Assembly: GCA_037145635.1 (NCBI GenBank) | Contig: JBBCXB010000002.1 | Location: 516,878-580,877, forward strand | Origin: JAATFS01 sp037145635 | GTDB taxonomy: Bacteria > Pseudomonadota > Gammaproteobacteria > Xanthomonadales > Xanthomonadaceae | DNA: 64,000 nucleotides | Direction of reading: 5' to 3' | Part shown: positions 12,653 through 21,489 of the stretch, piece by piece | How the letters are laid out: every line of letters starts with the position of its first letter | Numbering within the stretch: the stretch's first letter is position 1 | Program-made: the position numbers and the translations under genes | The notes under the pieces: model-generated | Database searches by the model: none | Seen by the model: the letters and a program-made list of their open reading frames with translations, nothing else | What the model was told of the DNA's origin: nothing

Positions 12653-12859
12653 GGCTATCGGCTGTCTGATGCCTGATGCCTGACGTGTGGCGTGGGGTGT
12701 CTACTGTTCGCTACCGGCACGGGCTGCTGGCTACTGGCTACTGGCTACTGATTGCTGGTTGCTGATCGCTCACTGCTGAGTGCTGACTGCTAATGGCTGG
12801 TTTCCGGCACTGCCGGTTGCTGGTTGCTGATTGCTGGTTGCTGGCTGCCGATTTGCTGG
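12653..12859. repeat. Degenerate heptanucleotide repeat array
   Basis: From 12724 to 12814 the sequence reads as thirteen consecutive 7-base units of the type YTGCTGR, for example CTACTGG twice, then CTACTGA, TTGCTGG and TTGCTGA. After a 2-base slip the units resume at 12817-12859 with TTGCTGG, TTGCTGA, TTGCTGG and TTGCTGG. Related TGCCTGA units occur near 12668-12682. The period is clear by direct reading. There is no spacer-repeat structure, so it is not a CRISPR. Its function is unknown. Confidence 0.8.
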
Positions 12860-13010
12860 TTGCGACCTACGGGCTGCTCGCTGCTGGCCTGTGTCCAGTG
12901 GCGGCTGGCCGGGGCTGCCGGCTGCTCCCCGCCCGCCGCCGACTCCCGGCCGCTGACCCGACCGCTCACGGCCCGCGCCGCTCGCCGATCGCCGCTCGCC
13001 TGCCAGTGCC

Positions 13011-13040
13011 GATCGATGCCGATCGATGCCGATCGATGCC
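13011..13040. repeat. Decamer GATCGATGCC, three perfect tandem copies
   Basis: Three perfect head-to-tail copies of GATCGATGCC lie about 105 bases upstream of the TonB receptor start. They are preceded by a partial copy (GTGCC) and followed by GAC. The unit contains GATC and the palindrome ATCGAT. Copy number could vary by slippage, and the array sits where a promoter or operator would be expected. Confidence 0.85.
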
Positions 13041-13145
13041 GACGGTCATCACCGTTTAATGCGCCGTTGACACCCTGCCGCCGCGATCCCGGGTTCCGCA
13101 CCGCGGCCCGGCCCCCTTCCGCTTCCGTTGCGCACAGGACCCACC

Positions 13146-15443
13146 ATGCCGTCTCCGCTCGTGCTTCCCCGCCGCACTGCCCTGGCGTTCGCCCTCGGCC
13201 TCGCCCTGCCCTCCCTCGCCCACGCCGAACCCGCGGCGGACACGCCCGCCGCGGCCGAGGCCACCCGGCTGGATGCGGTCTCGGTGGTGGCGCAGGGCAC
13301 GACCCGCCAGATCCAGCGCGTCACCCGCCAGGACATCGAGAAGCTGCCGCCCGGCAGCAGCGCGCTCAAGGCGATCGAGAAGCTGCCCGGCGTGCAGTTC
13401 CAGGCGGCCGATCCGTGGGGCGCCTACGAGTGGTCGACCCAGCTGACCCTGCACGGCTTCGACCAGAGCCGGCTCGGCTACACCCTCGACGGCATCCCGC
13501 TCGGCAACATGAGCTACGGCGTCACCAACGGGCTGCAGGTCACCCGCGCGATCACCTCCGAGAACATCGGCTCGGTGGAGCTGGCGCAGGGCGCCGGCGC
13601 ACTCGGCACCGCCTCCAACACCAACCTCGGCGGCACCCTGCAGTTCTATTCCGCCGACCCGGACGGCAACGCCGGCGTCCGCCTGTCGCAGACCGTGGGC
13701 AGCGACGCCACCCGCCGCACCTTCGTGCGTGCCGACAGCGGCGACCGCGACGGCCTGTCCGCCTACCTGTCCTACGCCAACGCCAGCACCGACAAGTGGA
13801 AGGGCTACGGCGACCAGCAGTCCGAGCAGGCCAACCTCAAGGCGCTCTACCAGTGGGGCGACGGCAACCGCGTCAGCCTCTACCTGGACACTTCGCGCCG
13901 CAAGGAATACGACTACATGGACCTGTCGCTGGCCAGCCGCCGCGCACTGGGCTGGGACTGGGACTACCTGCAGCCGGACTGGGCCACCGCCACGCAGATG
14001 GCGCGCGCATACCAGCGCAGCGGCGAACTCAACGGCACCGCCAACGGCTACCCGCAGGTGCTGGCGGCGCTGCCGGCGGACTACGACTGGCTGGATGCGA
14101 GCTACTACGCCGGCGGCGGCCTGCGCCGCGACGCCCTGGCCGGGCTGAGCGGCAGCTTCCGCCTCGGCGCGGCCACGCTGGACGCCACCGGCTACTACCA
14201 TGGCGCCCGCGGCGAGGGCCAATGGGCCACCCCGTACCTGGCCTCCAGCGCCGACACCCCGCTGTCGATGCGCACCACCGACTACGGCCTGGACCGCTAC
14301 GGCGCCACCGCCGCGCTGAAGGGCAGCTGGGGCCGCCACGACCTGGAGCTGGGGCTGTGGGCCGAGAACGCGCAGACCACCCAGGAGCGCAACTACTTCA
14401 CCCTCGGCCGCGACGGCTACACCGCGCTGTACGACGTGTACAAGGCACAGGCGCCGTTCCTGCGCGGCTTCCTGCAGCGCTACGCCACCCAGAGCCGGAT
14501 GCTGTACCTGCAGGACAGCGTGCGCCTGCTCGACGAACGCCTGACCCTGAACTACGGCGCCAAGGCCGTCGACACCACCACCCGCGCGCAGTCGCGCGTG
14601 GCCAACAGCGCCTTCGCGCAGGGCCGCATCCAGGCCCGCGACGGCTTCCTGCCGCAGCTCGGCGTGAACTGGCGGCTGGACGCGCGCCAGGACCTCTACG
14701 CCTCCTACAGCAAGAACATCGCCGCCTACGGCTTCACCCCGTTCGCCACCTCGCAGGCCGCGTTCGACGCCAGCCGCGCCACCCTCAAGCCGGAGGAATC
14801 GCAGACCGTGCAGCTGGGCTACCGCGTGCAGGACGCGCGCCTGCAGGGCTCGGCCGACGTCTACGCCACCCGCTTCTCCAACCGCCTGCTGACCACCTCG
14901 CCGTGCAGCGCGATCCAGACCTGCGCCTCGATCCTGAGCAACGTCGGCGCGGTGCACAGCGTCGGCGCCGACCTGGCGCTGGTGTGGAAGCCGGTCGCCG
15001 GCCTGAGCTGGCTGAACTCGCTGTCCTGGAACCGCTCGCGGTACCAGGACGACTACCTCAACAACGGCGTGGTGGCGACCGCGGGCAAGGACGTGGTCGG
15101 CATCCCGGCCTGGATGTTTTCCTCCAGCGCCAGCTACCAGCGCGGCAACCTGCGCCTGGACCTGGACGGCAAGTACCTGGGCCGGCGCTACCTCAGCTAC
15201 CTCAACGACTCGCAGGTGCCCGGCTACTGGCTGTTCAACGCCGGCGCGCGCTACGACTTCGGCCGGGTCGCCGGCGTCGCCGATATGGCCCTGGCGCTCA
15301 ACGTCACCAACCTGGCCGACAAGCGCTACTTCGCCAGCACCGGCACCAACGGCTACGTGGCCTCCGATCCCGACGGCTACAACCAGACCCTGATGGCCGG
15401 CGCGCCCCGCCAGTACTTCCTGAGCCTGGACGCGCGCTTCTGA
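13146..15443 (+). CDS. TonB-dependent outer-membrane receptor
   Basis: This is a ligand-gated outer-membrane transporter of 765 residues energised through TonB. The ATG at 13146 is preferred because it is preceded by AGGA at good spacing. An in-frame TTG lies six codons upstream. A signal peptide ends AHA at about residue 26. The plug domain (about 35-165) includes IEKLPGVQF, GFDQSRLGYTLDGIPLG and NLGGTLQFYSAD. A long beta-barrel follows, ending in SLDARF with the terminal Phe typical of barrel proteins. The plug resembles siderophore and ferric-citrate receptors, but no neighbouring gene identifies the substrate. A strong hairpin follows the stop. Confidence 0.93.
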   Translation: MPSPLVLPRRTALAFALGLALPSLAHAEPAADTPAAAEATRLDAVSVVAQGTTRQIQRVTRQDIEKLPPGSSALKAIEKLPGVQFQAADPWGAYEWSTQLTLHGFDQSRLGYTLDGIPLGNMSYGVTNGLQVTRAITSENIGSVELAQGAGALGTASNTNLGGTLQFYSADPDGNAGVRLSQTVGSDATRRTFVRADSGDRDGLSAYLSYANASTDKWKGYGDQQSEQANLKALYQWGDGNRVSLYLDTSRRKEYDYMDLSLASRRALGWDWDYLQPDWATATQMARAYQRSGELNGTANGYPQVLAALPADYDWLDASYYAGGGLRRDALAGLSGSFRLGAATLDATGYYHGARGEGQWATPYLASSADTPLSMRTTDYGLDRYGATAALKGSWGRHDLELGLWAENAQTTQERNYFTLGRDGYTALYDVYKAQAPFLRGFLQRYATQSRMLYLQDSVRLLDERLTLNYGAKAVDTTTRAQSRVANSAFAQGRIQARDGFLPQLGVNWRLDARQDLYASYSKNIAAYGFTPFATSQAAFDASRATLKPEESQTVQLGYRVQDARLQGSADVYATRFSNRLLTTSPCSAIQTCASILSNVGAVHSVGADLALVWKPVAGLSWLNSLSWNRSRYQDDYLNNGVVATAGKDVVGIPAWMFSSSASYQRGNLRLDLDGKYLGRRYLSYLNDSQVPGYWLFNAGARYDFGRVAGVADMALALNVTNLADKRYFASTGTNGYVASDPDGYNQTLMAGAPRQYFLSLDARF

Positions 15444-15449
15444 TCCGGG

Positions 15450-15480
15450 GCCCGGGCGCGGGGCGGCCCCGCGCCCGGGC
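15450..15480 (+). terminator. 14-bp GC hairpin just after the TonB receptor stop
   Basis: GCCCGGGCGCGGGG pairs perfectly with CCCCGCGCCCGGGC around a 3-base loop, starting 7 bases past the TGA. No U tract follows. It is probably a 3' end of the receptor transcript, either a terminator without a U tail or a stabilising stem. Confidence 0.6.
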
Positions 15481-15517
15481 ATCGTGCACCGCCGCATGGC
15501 CGGCCGCGGCCGCCGCG

Positions 15518-15523
15518 TATAAT
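15518..15523 (+). promoter_or_regulatory. Probable -10 box for tdh
   Basis: A perfect TATAAT stands 34 bases upstream of the tdh ATG in otherwise very GC-rich sequence. The hexamer 17 bases upstream, CATGGC, is a poor -35. The promoter may therefore be weak or need an activator. A pyrimidine-rich leader (CCCTTTCCTCCC) follows. Confidence 0.5.
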
Positions 15524-15557
15524 TCGCGCCCTTTCCTCCCTAACGCAGGTCCGCCCG

Positions 15558-16592
15558 ATGGCGCAGACGATGAAGGCGCTGGTCAAGCGCGAAGCCACCA
15601 AGGGCATCTGGATGGAGGACGTGCCGCGCCCGGCGCCCGGCCCCAACGAGGTGCTGATCAAGCTGGAGAAGACCGCGATCTGCGGCACCGACCTGCACAT
15701 CTACCTGTGGGACGAGTGGAGCCAGCGCACCATCAAGCCGGGCCTGACCATCGGCCACGAGTTCGTCGGCCGCGTCGCCGAGCTCGGCTCGGCCGTGACC
15801 GGCTACCAGGTCGGCCAGCGGGTGTCGGCCGAGGGCCACATCGTCTGCGGCCACTGCCGCAACTGCCGCGGCGGCCGCCCCCACCTGTGCCCGAACACCG
15901 TCGGCATCGGCGTCAACGTCAACGGCGCCTTCGCCGAGTACATGGTGATGCCGGCTTCCAACCTGTGGCCGATCCCCGACCCCATCCCGTCCGAGCTGGC
16001 CGCGTTCTTCGACCCCTACGGCAACGCCGCGCACTGCGCGCTGGAGTTCGACGTGATCGGCGAGGACGTGCTGATCACCGGCGCCGGCCCGATCGGCATC
16101 ATCGCCGCCGGCATCTGCAAGCACATCGGCGCGCGCAACGTGGTCGTCACCGACGTCAACGACTTCCGCCTGAAGCTGGCCGCCGACATGGGCGCCACGC
16201 GCGTGGTCAACGTCGCCAACACCTCGCTCAAGGAGGTGATGGCCGACCTGCACATGGAGGGCTTCGACGTCGGCCTGGAGATGAGCGGCAACCCGCGCGC
16301 CTTCAACGACATGCTCGACTGCATGTACCACGGCGGCAAGATCGCCATGCTCGGCATCATGCCGCGCGGCGCCGGCGCCGACTGGGACAAGATCATCTTC
16401 AAGGGCCTCACCGTGCAGGGCATCTACGGCCGCAAGATGTACGAGACCTGGTACAAGATGACCCAGCTGGTGCTGTCCGGCTTCCCGCTCGGCAAGGTGC
16501 TCACCCACCAGCTGCCGATCGACGAGTTCCAGAAGGGCTTCGACCTGATGGAGGAAGGCAAGGCCGGCAAGGTCGTGCTGAGCTGGAACTGA
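15558..16592 (+). CDS. tdh: L-threonine 3-dehydrogenase
   Basis: This zinc- and NAD-dependent enzyme oxidises threonine to 2-amino-3-oxobutyrate, which Kbl then cleaves to glycine and acetyl-CoA. It has 344 residues, normal length. The catalytic zinc site is in TAICGTDLH (Cys42) with GHEF downstream. The structural zinc Cys cluster CGHCRNCRGGRPHLC lies near residues 97-111, and the NAD loop GAGPIG near 175. The partner kbl lies on the same strand 5.5 kb downstream, across an oppositely oriented porin and sulfate operon. The two are therefore not the usual adjacent pair. A terminator follows. Confidence 0.97.
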   Translation: MAQTMKALVKREATKGIWMEDVPRPAPGPNEVLIKLEKTAICGTDLHIYLWDEWSQRTIKPGLTIGHEFVGRVAELGSAVTGYQVGQRVSAEGHIVCGHCRNCRGGRPHLCPNTVGIGVNVNGAFAEYMVMPASNLWPIPDPIPSELAAFFDPYGNAAHCALEFDVIGEDVLITGAGPIGIIAAGICKHIGARNVVVTDVNDFRLKLAADMGATRVVNVANTSLKEVMADLHMEGFDVGLEMSGNPRAFNDMLDCMYHGGKIAMLGIMPRGAGADWDKIIFKGLTVQGIYGRKMYETWYKMTQLVLSGFPLGKVLTHQLPIDEFQKGFDLMEEGKAGKVVLSWN

Positions 16593-16658
16593 GCCGGCGG
16601 CCGGCCGCAGCCGGCGCGGCCGGAGCGAACACGGCGGGCAGGCCGTCCCCTGCATGAG

Positions 16659-16683
16659 AAAGGCGCCGAACGGCGCCTTTCTT
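16659..16683. terminator. Bidirectional intrinsic terminator between tdh and the TorF-type porin
   Basis: AAAGGCGCCG and CGGCGCCTTT form a perfect 10-bp stem with a 2-base loop, with A and T runs on both flanks. It lies between the convergent tdh and TorF-type genes and can serve both. Confidence 0.85.
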
Positions 16684-16702
16684 CATCGGTCGCCGCCGGC
16701 GC

Positions 16703-17416
16703 TCAGGGCCAGCTGACGGTGGCGGTGGCGACCACCCGGCTGCCCGAGTTCTGCCGGCCGAAGCCGTACTCGGCGCTGCTGCTGGTGTCGTAGTAGCCCA
16801 CGGTCAGCCCGAGCGGGCCGAACTTCTCGCCCACCGTCAGCGCGTAGTCGTTGTAGTCGTCGTACGACTGCGACAGCGCCGAAGCGTAGTGCGTGCGGCC
16901 CACGTGCGCGCCGATGCTGAAATCGTGCGGCAGCGACCAGCTGGCATCGAACGCGTAGTAGAGGCTGTCCTGGTCCAGGCCGTAGACGTCGTCGGTGTAG
17001 GCCAGGGTCAGGCTGTAGGTATCCAGCAACGTGGTCTTGGTGATCAGCTCGTTGTAGTTCGAGGCGCCGGCACCGGGATAGTTGTAGCGGTTGACCATTA
17101 CGTCGAACGCCCAGTTCTCGGCGAAGCCGATGTTGTAGCCGACGAAACCGTCCACTTCCCAGTCCGGGTCGCCGGCGCCGAAGTCGACGTTGGACCCCCA
17201 CACCCCGGCGTACAGCCCGACCGGCGAGGTGTAGGTCAGCCCGGCCTGGAACGCCGGGTCCTCGTTGGTCTGCGAGATGCCGCGGAACACGTAGTCGTTG
17301 GTGACGGCAAAGGTGCCGCTGAGCGGCGGGGTGGGCGCCTCGTCCTGGGCCAGGGCGGCGGTGGACAGCGACGACAGGGCGAGGAACAGGGCACAGCTGG
17401 AGGTGTACGGGTTCAT
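16703..17416 (-). CDS. TorF family putative porin
   Basis: This 237-residue outer-membrane beta-barrel protein has a signal peptide ending ALAQ near residue 23. The family-typical GTFAVTNDYVFRGISQTNEDPAFQ follows. Alternating aromatic strands end in a TATVSWP C-terminus. The family (Gcw_chp/TIGR02001) is a presumed porin without a firm substrate. The ATG at 17416 has AGGAGA at good spacing, which decides against an upstream start. It lies downstream of the sulfate uptake operon, and a 176-base gap makes co-transcription uncertain. Confidence 0.88.
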   Translation of the reverse strand: MNPYTSSCALFLALSSLSTAALAQDEAPTPPLSGTFAVTNDYVFRGISQTNEDPAFQAGLTYTSPVGLYAGVWGSNVDFGAGDPDWEVDGFVGYNIGFAENWAFDVMVNRYNYPGAGASNYNELITKTTLLDTYSLTLAYTDDVYGLDQDSLYYAFDASWSLPHDFSIGAHVGRTHYASALSQSYDDYNDYALTVGEKFGPLGLTVGYYDTSSSAEYGFGRQNSGSRVVATATVSWP

Positions 17417-17592
17417 GCGGTGTATCTCCTGGAGCGGGGGAGGCGGGAGAAGACAGGCGGGGTCCGATCGCAACTCGCGTTCACGGCTGTTTAACCCAGC
17501 CGACGCTGCGACGCAACATCACTGTCACATGCAACCAATGCACGGCCATTGCCTGACCCGGGCCGTGCCTGCCCGGGCCACCTCGTGTCCGC

Positions 17593-18645
17593 TCAGGCCC
17601 GCGCCAGGCCGGGGAATACGCCATAGCGCCGGGCCGCCAGCGTCACCGGCTGGCCGGTCGCGAAGGTCGCCGACGCCGCCGGCAGTTCCACGTCCACCTC
17701 GTCGGCCCCCTGCTGCAGGCGCGCGCGCATGCGCAGCCGTGCCCCGCTGCGCTGGGTCGACAGCACCGTCGCCGCCCAGCCCGCGCCGTCGGACGGCACC
17801 AGGTCCTCGGGCCGGACGTACAGCTCGATCGCCCCGGCCTCCGGGGCCGGCCCGGTCCAGGGCAGCGACAGCCCGGCGACCTGCACCGCCCCCTGCTGCA
17901 GCTGCCCGGGCAGCCGGTTGACCGCGCCGACGAACGAATAGACGAACGGCGAGGCCGGGCGGTCGTAGACGCCCGCCGGGCTGTCGAGCTGCTCGATCCG
18001 GCCCTGGTTGAGGATGGCCACGCGGTCGGCCAGCTCCAGCGCCTCTTCCTGATCGTGGGTCACGAACACCGTGGTCAGCCCGGTACGCTCGTGCAGTTCG
18101 CGCAGCCAGCGCCGCAGGTCGCGCCGCACCTGCGCATCGAGCGCGCCGAACGGCTCGTCCAGCAGCAGCACCCGCGGCTCGATCGCCAGCGCACGCGCCA
18201 GCGCCACGCGCTGGCGCTGGCCGCCGGACAGCTGGGTCGGATAGCGCTTCTCCAGGCCCTGCAGCTGCACCAGCGCCAACAACTCGTGCACGCGGTCGCG
18301 GATCCGCGCCTCCGGCCAACGCGCCTGGCCCCGGCGCACGCGCAGGCCGAACGCGATGTTGTCGTACACGCTCATGTGCTTGAACAGCGCGTAGTGCTGG
18401 AACACGAACCCGACCCGGCGCGACTGCACGCTCATCCGCGTGGCGTCCTCGTCGCCGAACAGCACCTGGCCGCCGTCGGCGTGCTCCAGCCCGGCGATGA
18501 TGCGCAGCAGCGTGGTCTTGCCCGAGCCGGACGGCCCGAGCAGCGCCAGCAGCTCGCCCTGGCGGATCTCCAGGTCGATCGCGTCCAGCGCGGTGAAATC
18601 GTCGAACCGCTTGTGCAGCTGTTGGATGCGGATGCCCATGCTCAC
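17593..18645 (-). CDS. cysA: Sulfate/thiosulfate ABC transporter ATPase
   Basis: This ATPase subunit of the periplasmic sulfate importer has 350 residues. Walker A GPSGSGKTT lies near residues 38-46, the LSGGQRQRVALARAL signature near 138, and Walker B LLLDEPFGALD after it. The C-terminal third is a TOBE-like regulatory domain. The start shown is the GTG one base after the cysW stop codon. The ATG two codons later (18639) is an equally good start. It is the last gene of sbp-cysT-cysW-cysA. Confidence 0.95.
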   Translation of the reverse strand: MSMGIRIQQLHKRFDDFTALDAIDLEIRQGELLALLGPSGSGKTTLLRIIAGLEHADGGQVLFGDEDATRMSVQSRRVGFVFQHYALFKHMSVYDNIAFGLRVRRGQARWPEARIRDRVHELLALVQLQGLEKRYPTQLSGGQRQRVALARALAIEPRVLLLDEPFGALDAQVRRDLRRWLRELHERTGLTTVFVTHDQEEALELADRVAILNQGRIEQLDSPAGVYDRPASPFVYSFVGAVNRLPGQLQQGAVQVAGLSLPWTGPAPEAGAIELYVRPEDLVPSDGAGWAATVLSTQRSGARLRMRARLQQGADEVDVELPAASATFATGQPVTLAARRYGVFPGLARA

Positions 18646-18646
18646 C

Positions 18647-19603
18647 TCAATGACGATGGTTGGCGGCCAGCGATTCGCCGTGGCGCCATTCCAGGTAGGT
18701 CTTCAGCGCCAGCGTCACCAGCGCGCTCAACGCCAGCAGCGAGGCGCAGGCGAAGGCGGCGCTGTAGGCGTACTCGTTGTAGAGGATCTCCACGTGCAGC
18801 GGCAGCGTGTTGGTGCGCCCGCGGATGTGCCCGGACACCACCGACACCGCGCCGAACTCGCCCATCGCGCGCGCGCCGCACAGCAGCACGCCGTACAGCA
18901 GGCCCCAGCGGATGTTGGGCAGCGTCACCCGCCAGAACATCTGCCAGCCGCTGGCGCCCAGGCTCAGCGCCGCCAGTTCCTCGTCGCTGCCCTGCTGCTC
19001 CATCAGCGGCATCAGCTCGCGGGCGATGAACGGGAAGGTCACGAAGGTGGTCGCCAGCACGATGCCCGGCAGCGCGAACACGATCCGCGGCAGCTGCACC
19101 AGGGTCTCGCCCAGCACCGGCAGGGTCACGCGCCAGCCGTCGTCGATCAGCGGCCAGGCCCAGCCGCCGCGGCCGAATATCAGCACGAAGATCAGGCCGG
19201 CCACCACCGGCGACACCGCGAACGGCAGGTCGATCAGGCTCACCAGCAGCCGCTTGCCGCGGAACTGATGCTTGCTGACCGCCCAGGCGGCGGCCACGCC
19301 GAACACCAGGTTCAACGGCAGCACGATCGCAGTCACGTACAGGGTCAGGCGGATGGCCGCCAGCGCGTCCGGGTCCGCGATCGCGCGCAGGAAGGTCTGC
19401 CAGCCACCGCGCAGCGCCTCGGTGAACACCAGCAGCAGCGGCAGCAGCAGGAACGACAGCAGGAAGGCCAGCGCGCCGCCGATCAGCAGCCACTGCATCC
19501 AGCGCGGCTCGGTGGTCGCGGAATCGCTCACGGCGCGCGCGCGGTGCGATGGCATGGACGGGACCTGCAGGGACGAGGGCAGCGGAGTGACAGCTTCGCT
19601 CAT
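18647..19603 (-). CDS. cysW: Sulfate ABC transporter permease CysW
   Basis: This inner-membrane permease subunit has 318 residues and about six transmembrane segments. The EAA loop that docks CysA appears as LSLGASGWQMFWRVTLP near residue 210. The ATG at 19603 overlaps the cysT stop by four bases (ATGA), a sign of translational coupling. The first 45 residues before the first membrane segment are Ser/Pro-rich and longer than usual, so an internal start is possible. Confidence 0.93.
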   Translation of the reverse strand: MSEAVTPLPSSLQVPSMPSHRARAVSDSATTEPRWMQWLLIGGALAFLLSFLLLPLLLVFTEALRGGWQTFLRAIADPDALAAIRLTLYVTAIVLPLNLVFGVAAAWAVSKHQFRGKRLLVSLIDLPFAVSPVVAGLIFVLIFGRGGWAWPLIDDGWRVTLPVLGETLVQLPRIVFALPGIVLATTFVTFPFIARELMPLMEQQGSDEELAALSLGASGWQMFWRVTLPNIRWGLLYGVLLCGARAMGEFGAVSVVSGHIRGRTNTLPLHVEILYNEYAYSAAFACASLLALSALVTLALKTYLEWRHGESLAANHRH

Positions 19604-20463
19604 CGCACGCTTCTCTGCTTGCCGCGCTGCAGGCGCCCCTGCAGGGTGTTGACGCCCAGCAGCACCGCGAACGACAGCAGCAGCATCGCCGCGGCGATCG
19701 CGGTCGCACCGGCGTAGTCGAATTCCTCCAGGCGGATGGTGATCAGCAGCGGCGCGATCTCGGTGGCGTGCGGCAGGTTGCCGGCGATGAAGATCACCGA
19801 GCCGTACTCGCCCACGCCGCGCGCGAACGCCAGCGCGAACCCGGTCAGCACCGCCGGCCACAGGCTCGGCAGCACCACCCGGAACACCGTCTGCACGCGG
19901 CTGGCGCCCAGCGTGGCGGCCGCCTCCTCCAGCCCGCCCTCGCTCTCGGCCAGCACCGGCTGCACCACCCGCACCACGAACGGCAGGCCCACGAACACCA
20001 GCGCCACCACGATCCCGAGCTGGGTATAGGCCACCTTGATGCCCAGCGGCTCCAGCCACTGGCCGAGCCAGCCGTTGCCGCCGTACAGCGCGGTCAGCGC
20101 GATTCCGGCCACGGCGGTGGGCAGCGCGAACGGCAGGTCGATCACCGCATCGAACAGGCGCTTGCCGGGAAAGTCGTAGCGCACGAACACCCAGGCCACC
20201 CAGGTGCCCATCACCGCGTTGAACGCGGCGGCGGCCAGCGCGGTGCCGAAGCTCACCTTCAGCGCGGCCAGCACCCGCGGCTCGGTCCAGATCTGCCACA
20301 CCCCCGACCAGCCCAGCCCGCTGGTCTTGACGAACACCCCCAGCAGCGGGATCAGCACGATCAGGCCGAGCCAGGCGAACGTGATCCCGAGGCTCAGGCC
20401 GAGCCCGGGGATCACCCTGCGCCGCGGCGGGCGCCGCGCGGAGGACATTGCAGCTGCCGGCAT
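19600..20463 (-). CDS. cysT: Sulfate ABC transporter permease CysT
   Basis: This partner permease of CysW has 287 residues and six predicted membrane segments. The EAA motif EEAAATLGASRVQTVFRVVLP lies near residue 180. It starts 3 bases after the sbp stop and overlaps cysW by 4 bases. A second ATG five codons in is an alternative start. The subunit forms the sulfate channel with CysW and is fed by the binding protein. Confidence 0.94.
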   Translation of the reverse strand: MPAAAMSSARRPPRRRVIPGLGLSLGITFAWLGLIVLIPLLGVFVKTSGLGWSGVWQIWTEPRVLAALKVSFGTALAAAAFNAVMGTWVAWVFVRYDFPGKRLFDAVIDLPFALPTAVAGIALTALYGGNGWLGQWLEPLGIKVAYTQLGIVVALVFVGLPFVVRVVQPVLAESEGGLEEAAATLGASRVQTVFRVVLPSLWPAVLTGFALAFARGVGEYGSVIFIAGNLPHATEIAPLLITIRLEEFDYAGATAIAAAMLLLSFAVLLGVNTLQGRLQRGKQRSVR

Positions 20464-20466
20464 CGC

Positions 20467-21489
20467 CTACTTGCTCGCCTGGATCTGGTCGAACAGCCCG
20501 CCGTCGGCGAAATGCTCGGCCTGGGCCTTGTCCCAGGAGCCGAAGGCCTGCTGGATCGTCACCAGCTCCACCTTCGGGAAGCGTGCGATGTCGGCCGGCG
20601 CGGCGTACTCGGGATGGCGCGGGCGGTAGAAGTGCCGGGCCGCGATCTTCTGCCCTTCCGGCGAGTACAGGTACTTCAGATAGGCCTCGGCGACCTCGCG
20701 GGTGCCGTGCTTGTCGACGTTCTTGTCCACCAGCGCCACCGACGGCTCGGCCAGGATCGACAGCTTCGGCACCACGATCTCGAACTTGTCCGGGCCCAGC
20801 TCCTCCAGCGCCAGGAACGCCTCGTTCTCCCAGGCCAGCAGCACGTCGCCGATGCCGCGCTGGACGAAAGTGGTGGTGGCGCCGCGGGCGCCGGTGTCGA
20901 GCACCGGCACGTTGCGGAACAGCGCGCGCATGTAGCGCAGCGTGCGTTCGCGGTCGCCCTTGAAGATGCGGTCGGCGTAGGCCCAGGCCGCCAGGTAGTT
21001 CCAGCGCGCGCCGCCGGAGGTCTTGGGATTCGGGGTCACCACCGACACCCCCGAGCGCAGCAGGTCCGGCCAGTCCTTGATCTGCTTCGGATTGCCCTTG
21101 CGCACCAGGAACACGATCGTGGAGGTGTAGGGCGCGCTGTTGTCGGGCAGCCGCTGTTCCCAGCCCGGCTGGATCAGCTTGGCCTTCTCGGCGATCGCGT
21201 CCACGTCGTAGGCCAGCGCCAGCGTCACCACGTCGGCCTCGATGCCGTCGATCACCGCGCGTGCCTGCTTGCCGGAGCCGCCGTGCGAGGTCTCGATCGC
21301 GACGTGGTCGCCCCGGGTCTGCTGCCAGTGCTTGGAAAAGGCGGCGTTGTAGTCGCGGTAGAACTCGCGCGTCGGGTCATAGGACACGTTGAGCAGTTGC
21401 ACGTCGCGCGCCATCGCGCCGCCGACCGCCAGCGTGGCCAGGCAGGCGCCGAGCCACAGGCGCGCAGTACGGGAAGTCAGCCATTTCAT
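20467..21489 (-). CDS. sbp: Periplasmic sulfate-binding protein
   Basis: This solute-binding protein delivers sulfate to CysTWA. It has 340 residues with a signal peptide ending AMA near residue 27. Family motifs are VSYDPTREFYRDYN, ETSHGGSGKQA, and NPKTSGGARWNYLAAWAY. The ATG at 21489 is preceded by GGAGAA. It is the first gene of the four-gene uptake operon, and control by CysB-type sulfur limitation would be expected. No operator could be picked out by eye in the 617 bases upstream. Confidence 0.95.
   Translation of the reverse strand: MKWLTSRTARLWLGACLATLAVGGAMARDVQLLNVSYDPTREFYRDYNAAFSKHWQQTRGDHVAIETSHGGSGKQARAVIDGIEADVVTLALAYDVDAIAEKAKLIQPGWEQRLPDNSAPYTSTIVFLVRKGNPKQIKDWPDLLRSGVSVVTPNPKTSGGARWNYLAAWAYADRIFKGDRERTLRYMRALFRNVPVLDTGARGATTTFVQRGIGDVLLAWENEAFLALEELGPDKFEIVVPKLSILAEPSVALVDKNVDKHGTREVAEAYLKYLYSPEGQKIAARHFYRPRHPEYAAPADIARFPKVELVTIQQAFGSWDKAQAEHFADGGLFDQIQASK

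Larger units (their letters stand above)
12446..13145. other. Gene-free repeat-rich spacer between phospholipase C and the TonB receptor
   Basis: About 700 bases without a credible gene separate the divergently transcribed phospholipase (minus) and TonB receptor (plus). The middle is a long run of degenerate 7-base units, and closer to the receptor a decamer is repeated three times; both are listed separately. Long frames crossing this region are composed of the repeats themselves and show no protein family. Confidence 0.8.

Noticed and set aside
12653..12859. Possible CRISPR array
   Set aside because: The units are 7 bases, contiguous and degenerate, with no unique spacers and no cas genes nearby.
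13067..13072. TTGACA as a -35 for the TonB receptor
   Set aside because: No acceptable -10 stands 16-19 bases downstream; the following sequence is GC-rich.
12824..16657. Plus-strand frame of 1277 codons through the TonB receptor and tdh
   Set aside because: It is a +1-frame shadow of two recognisable proteins, and begins inside the repeat tract.
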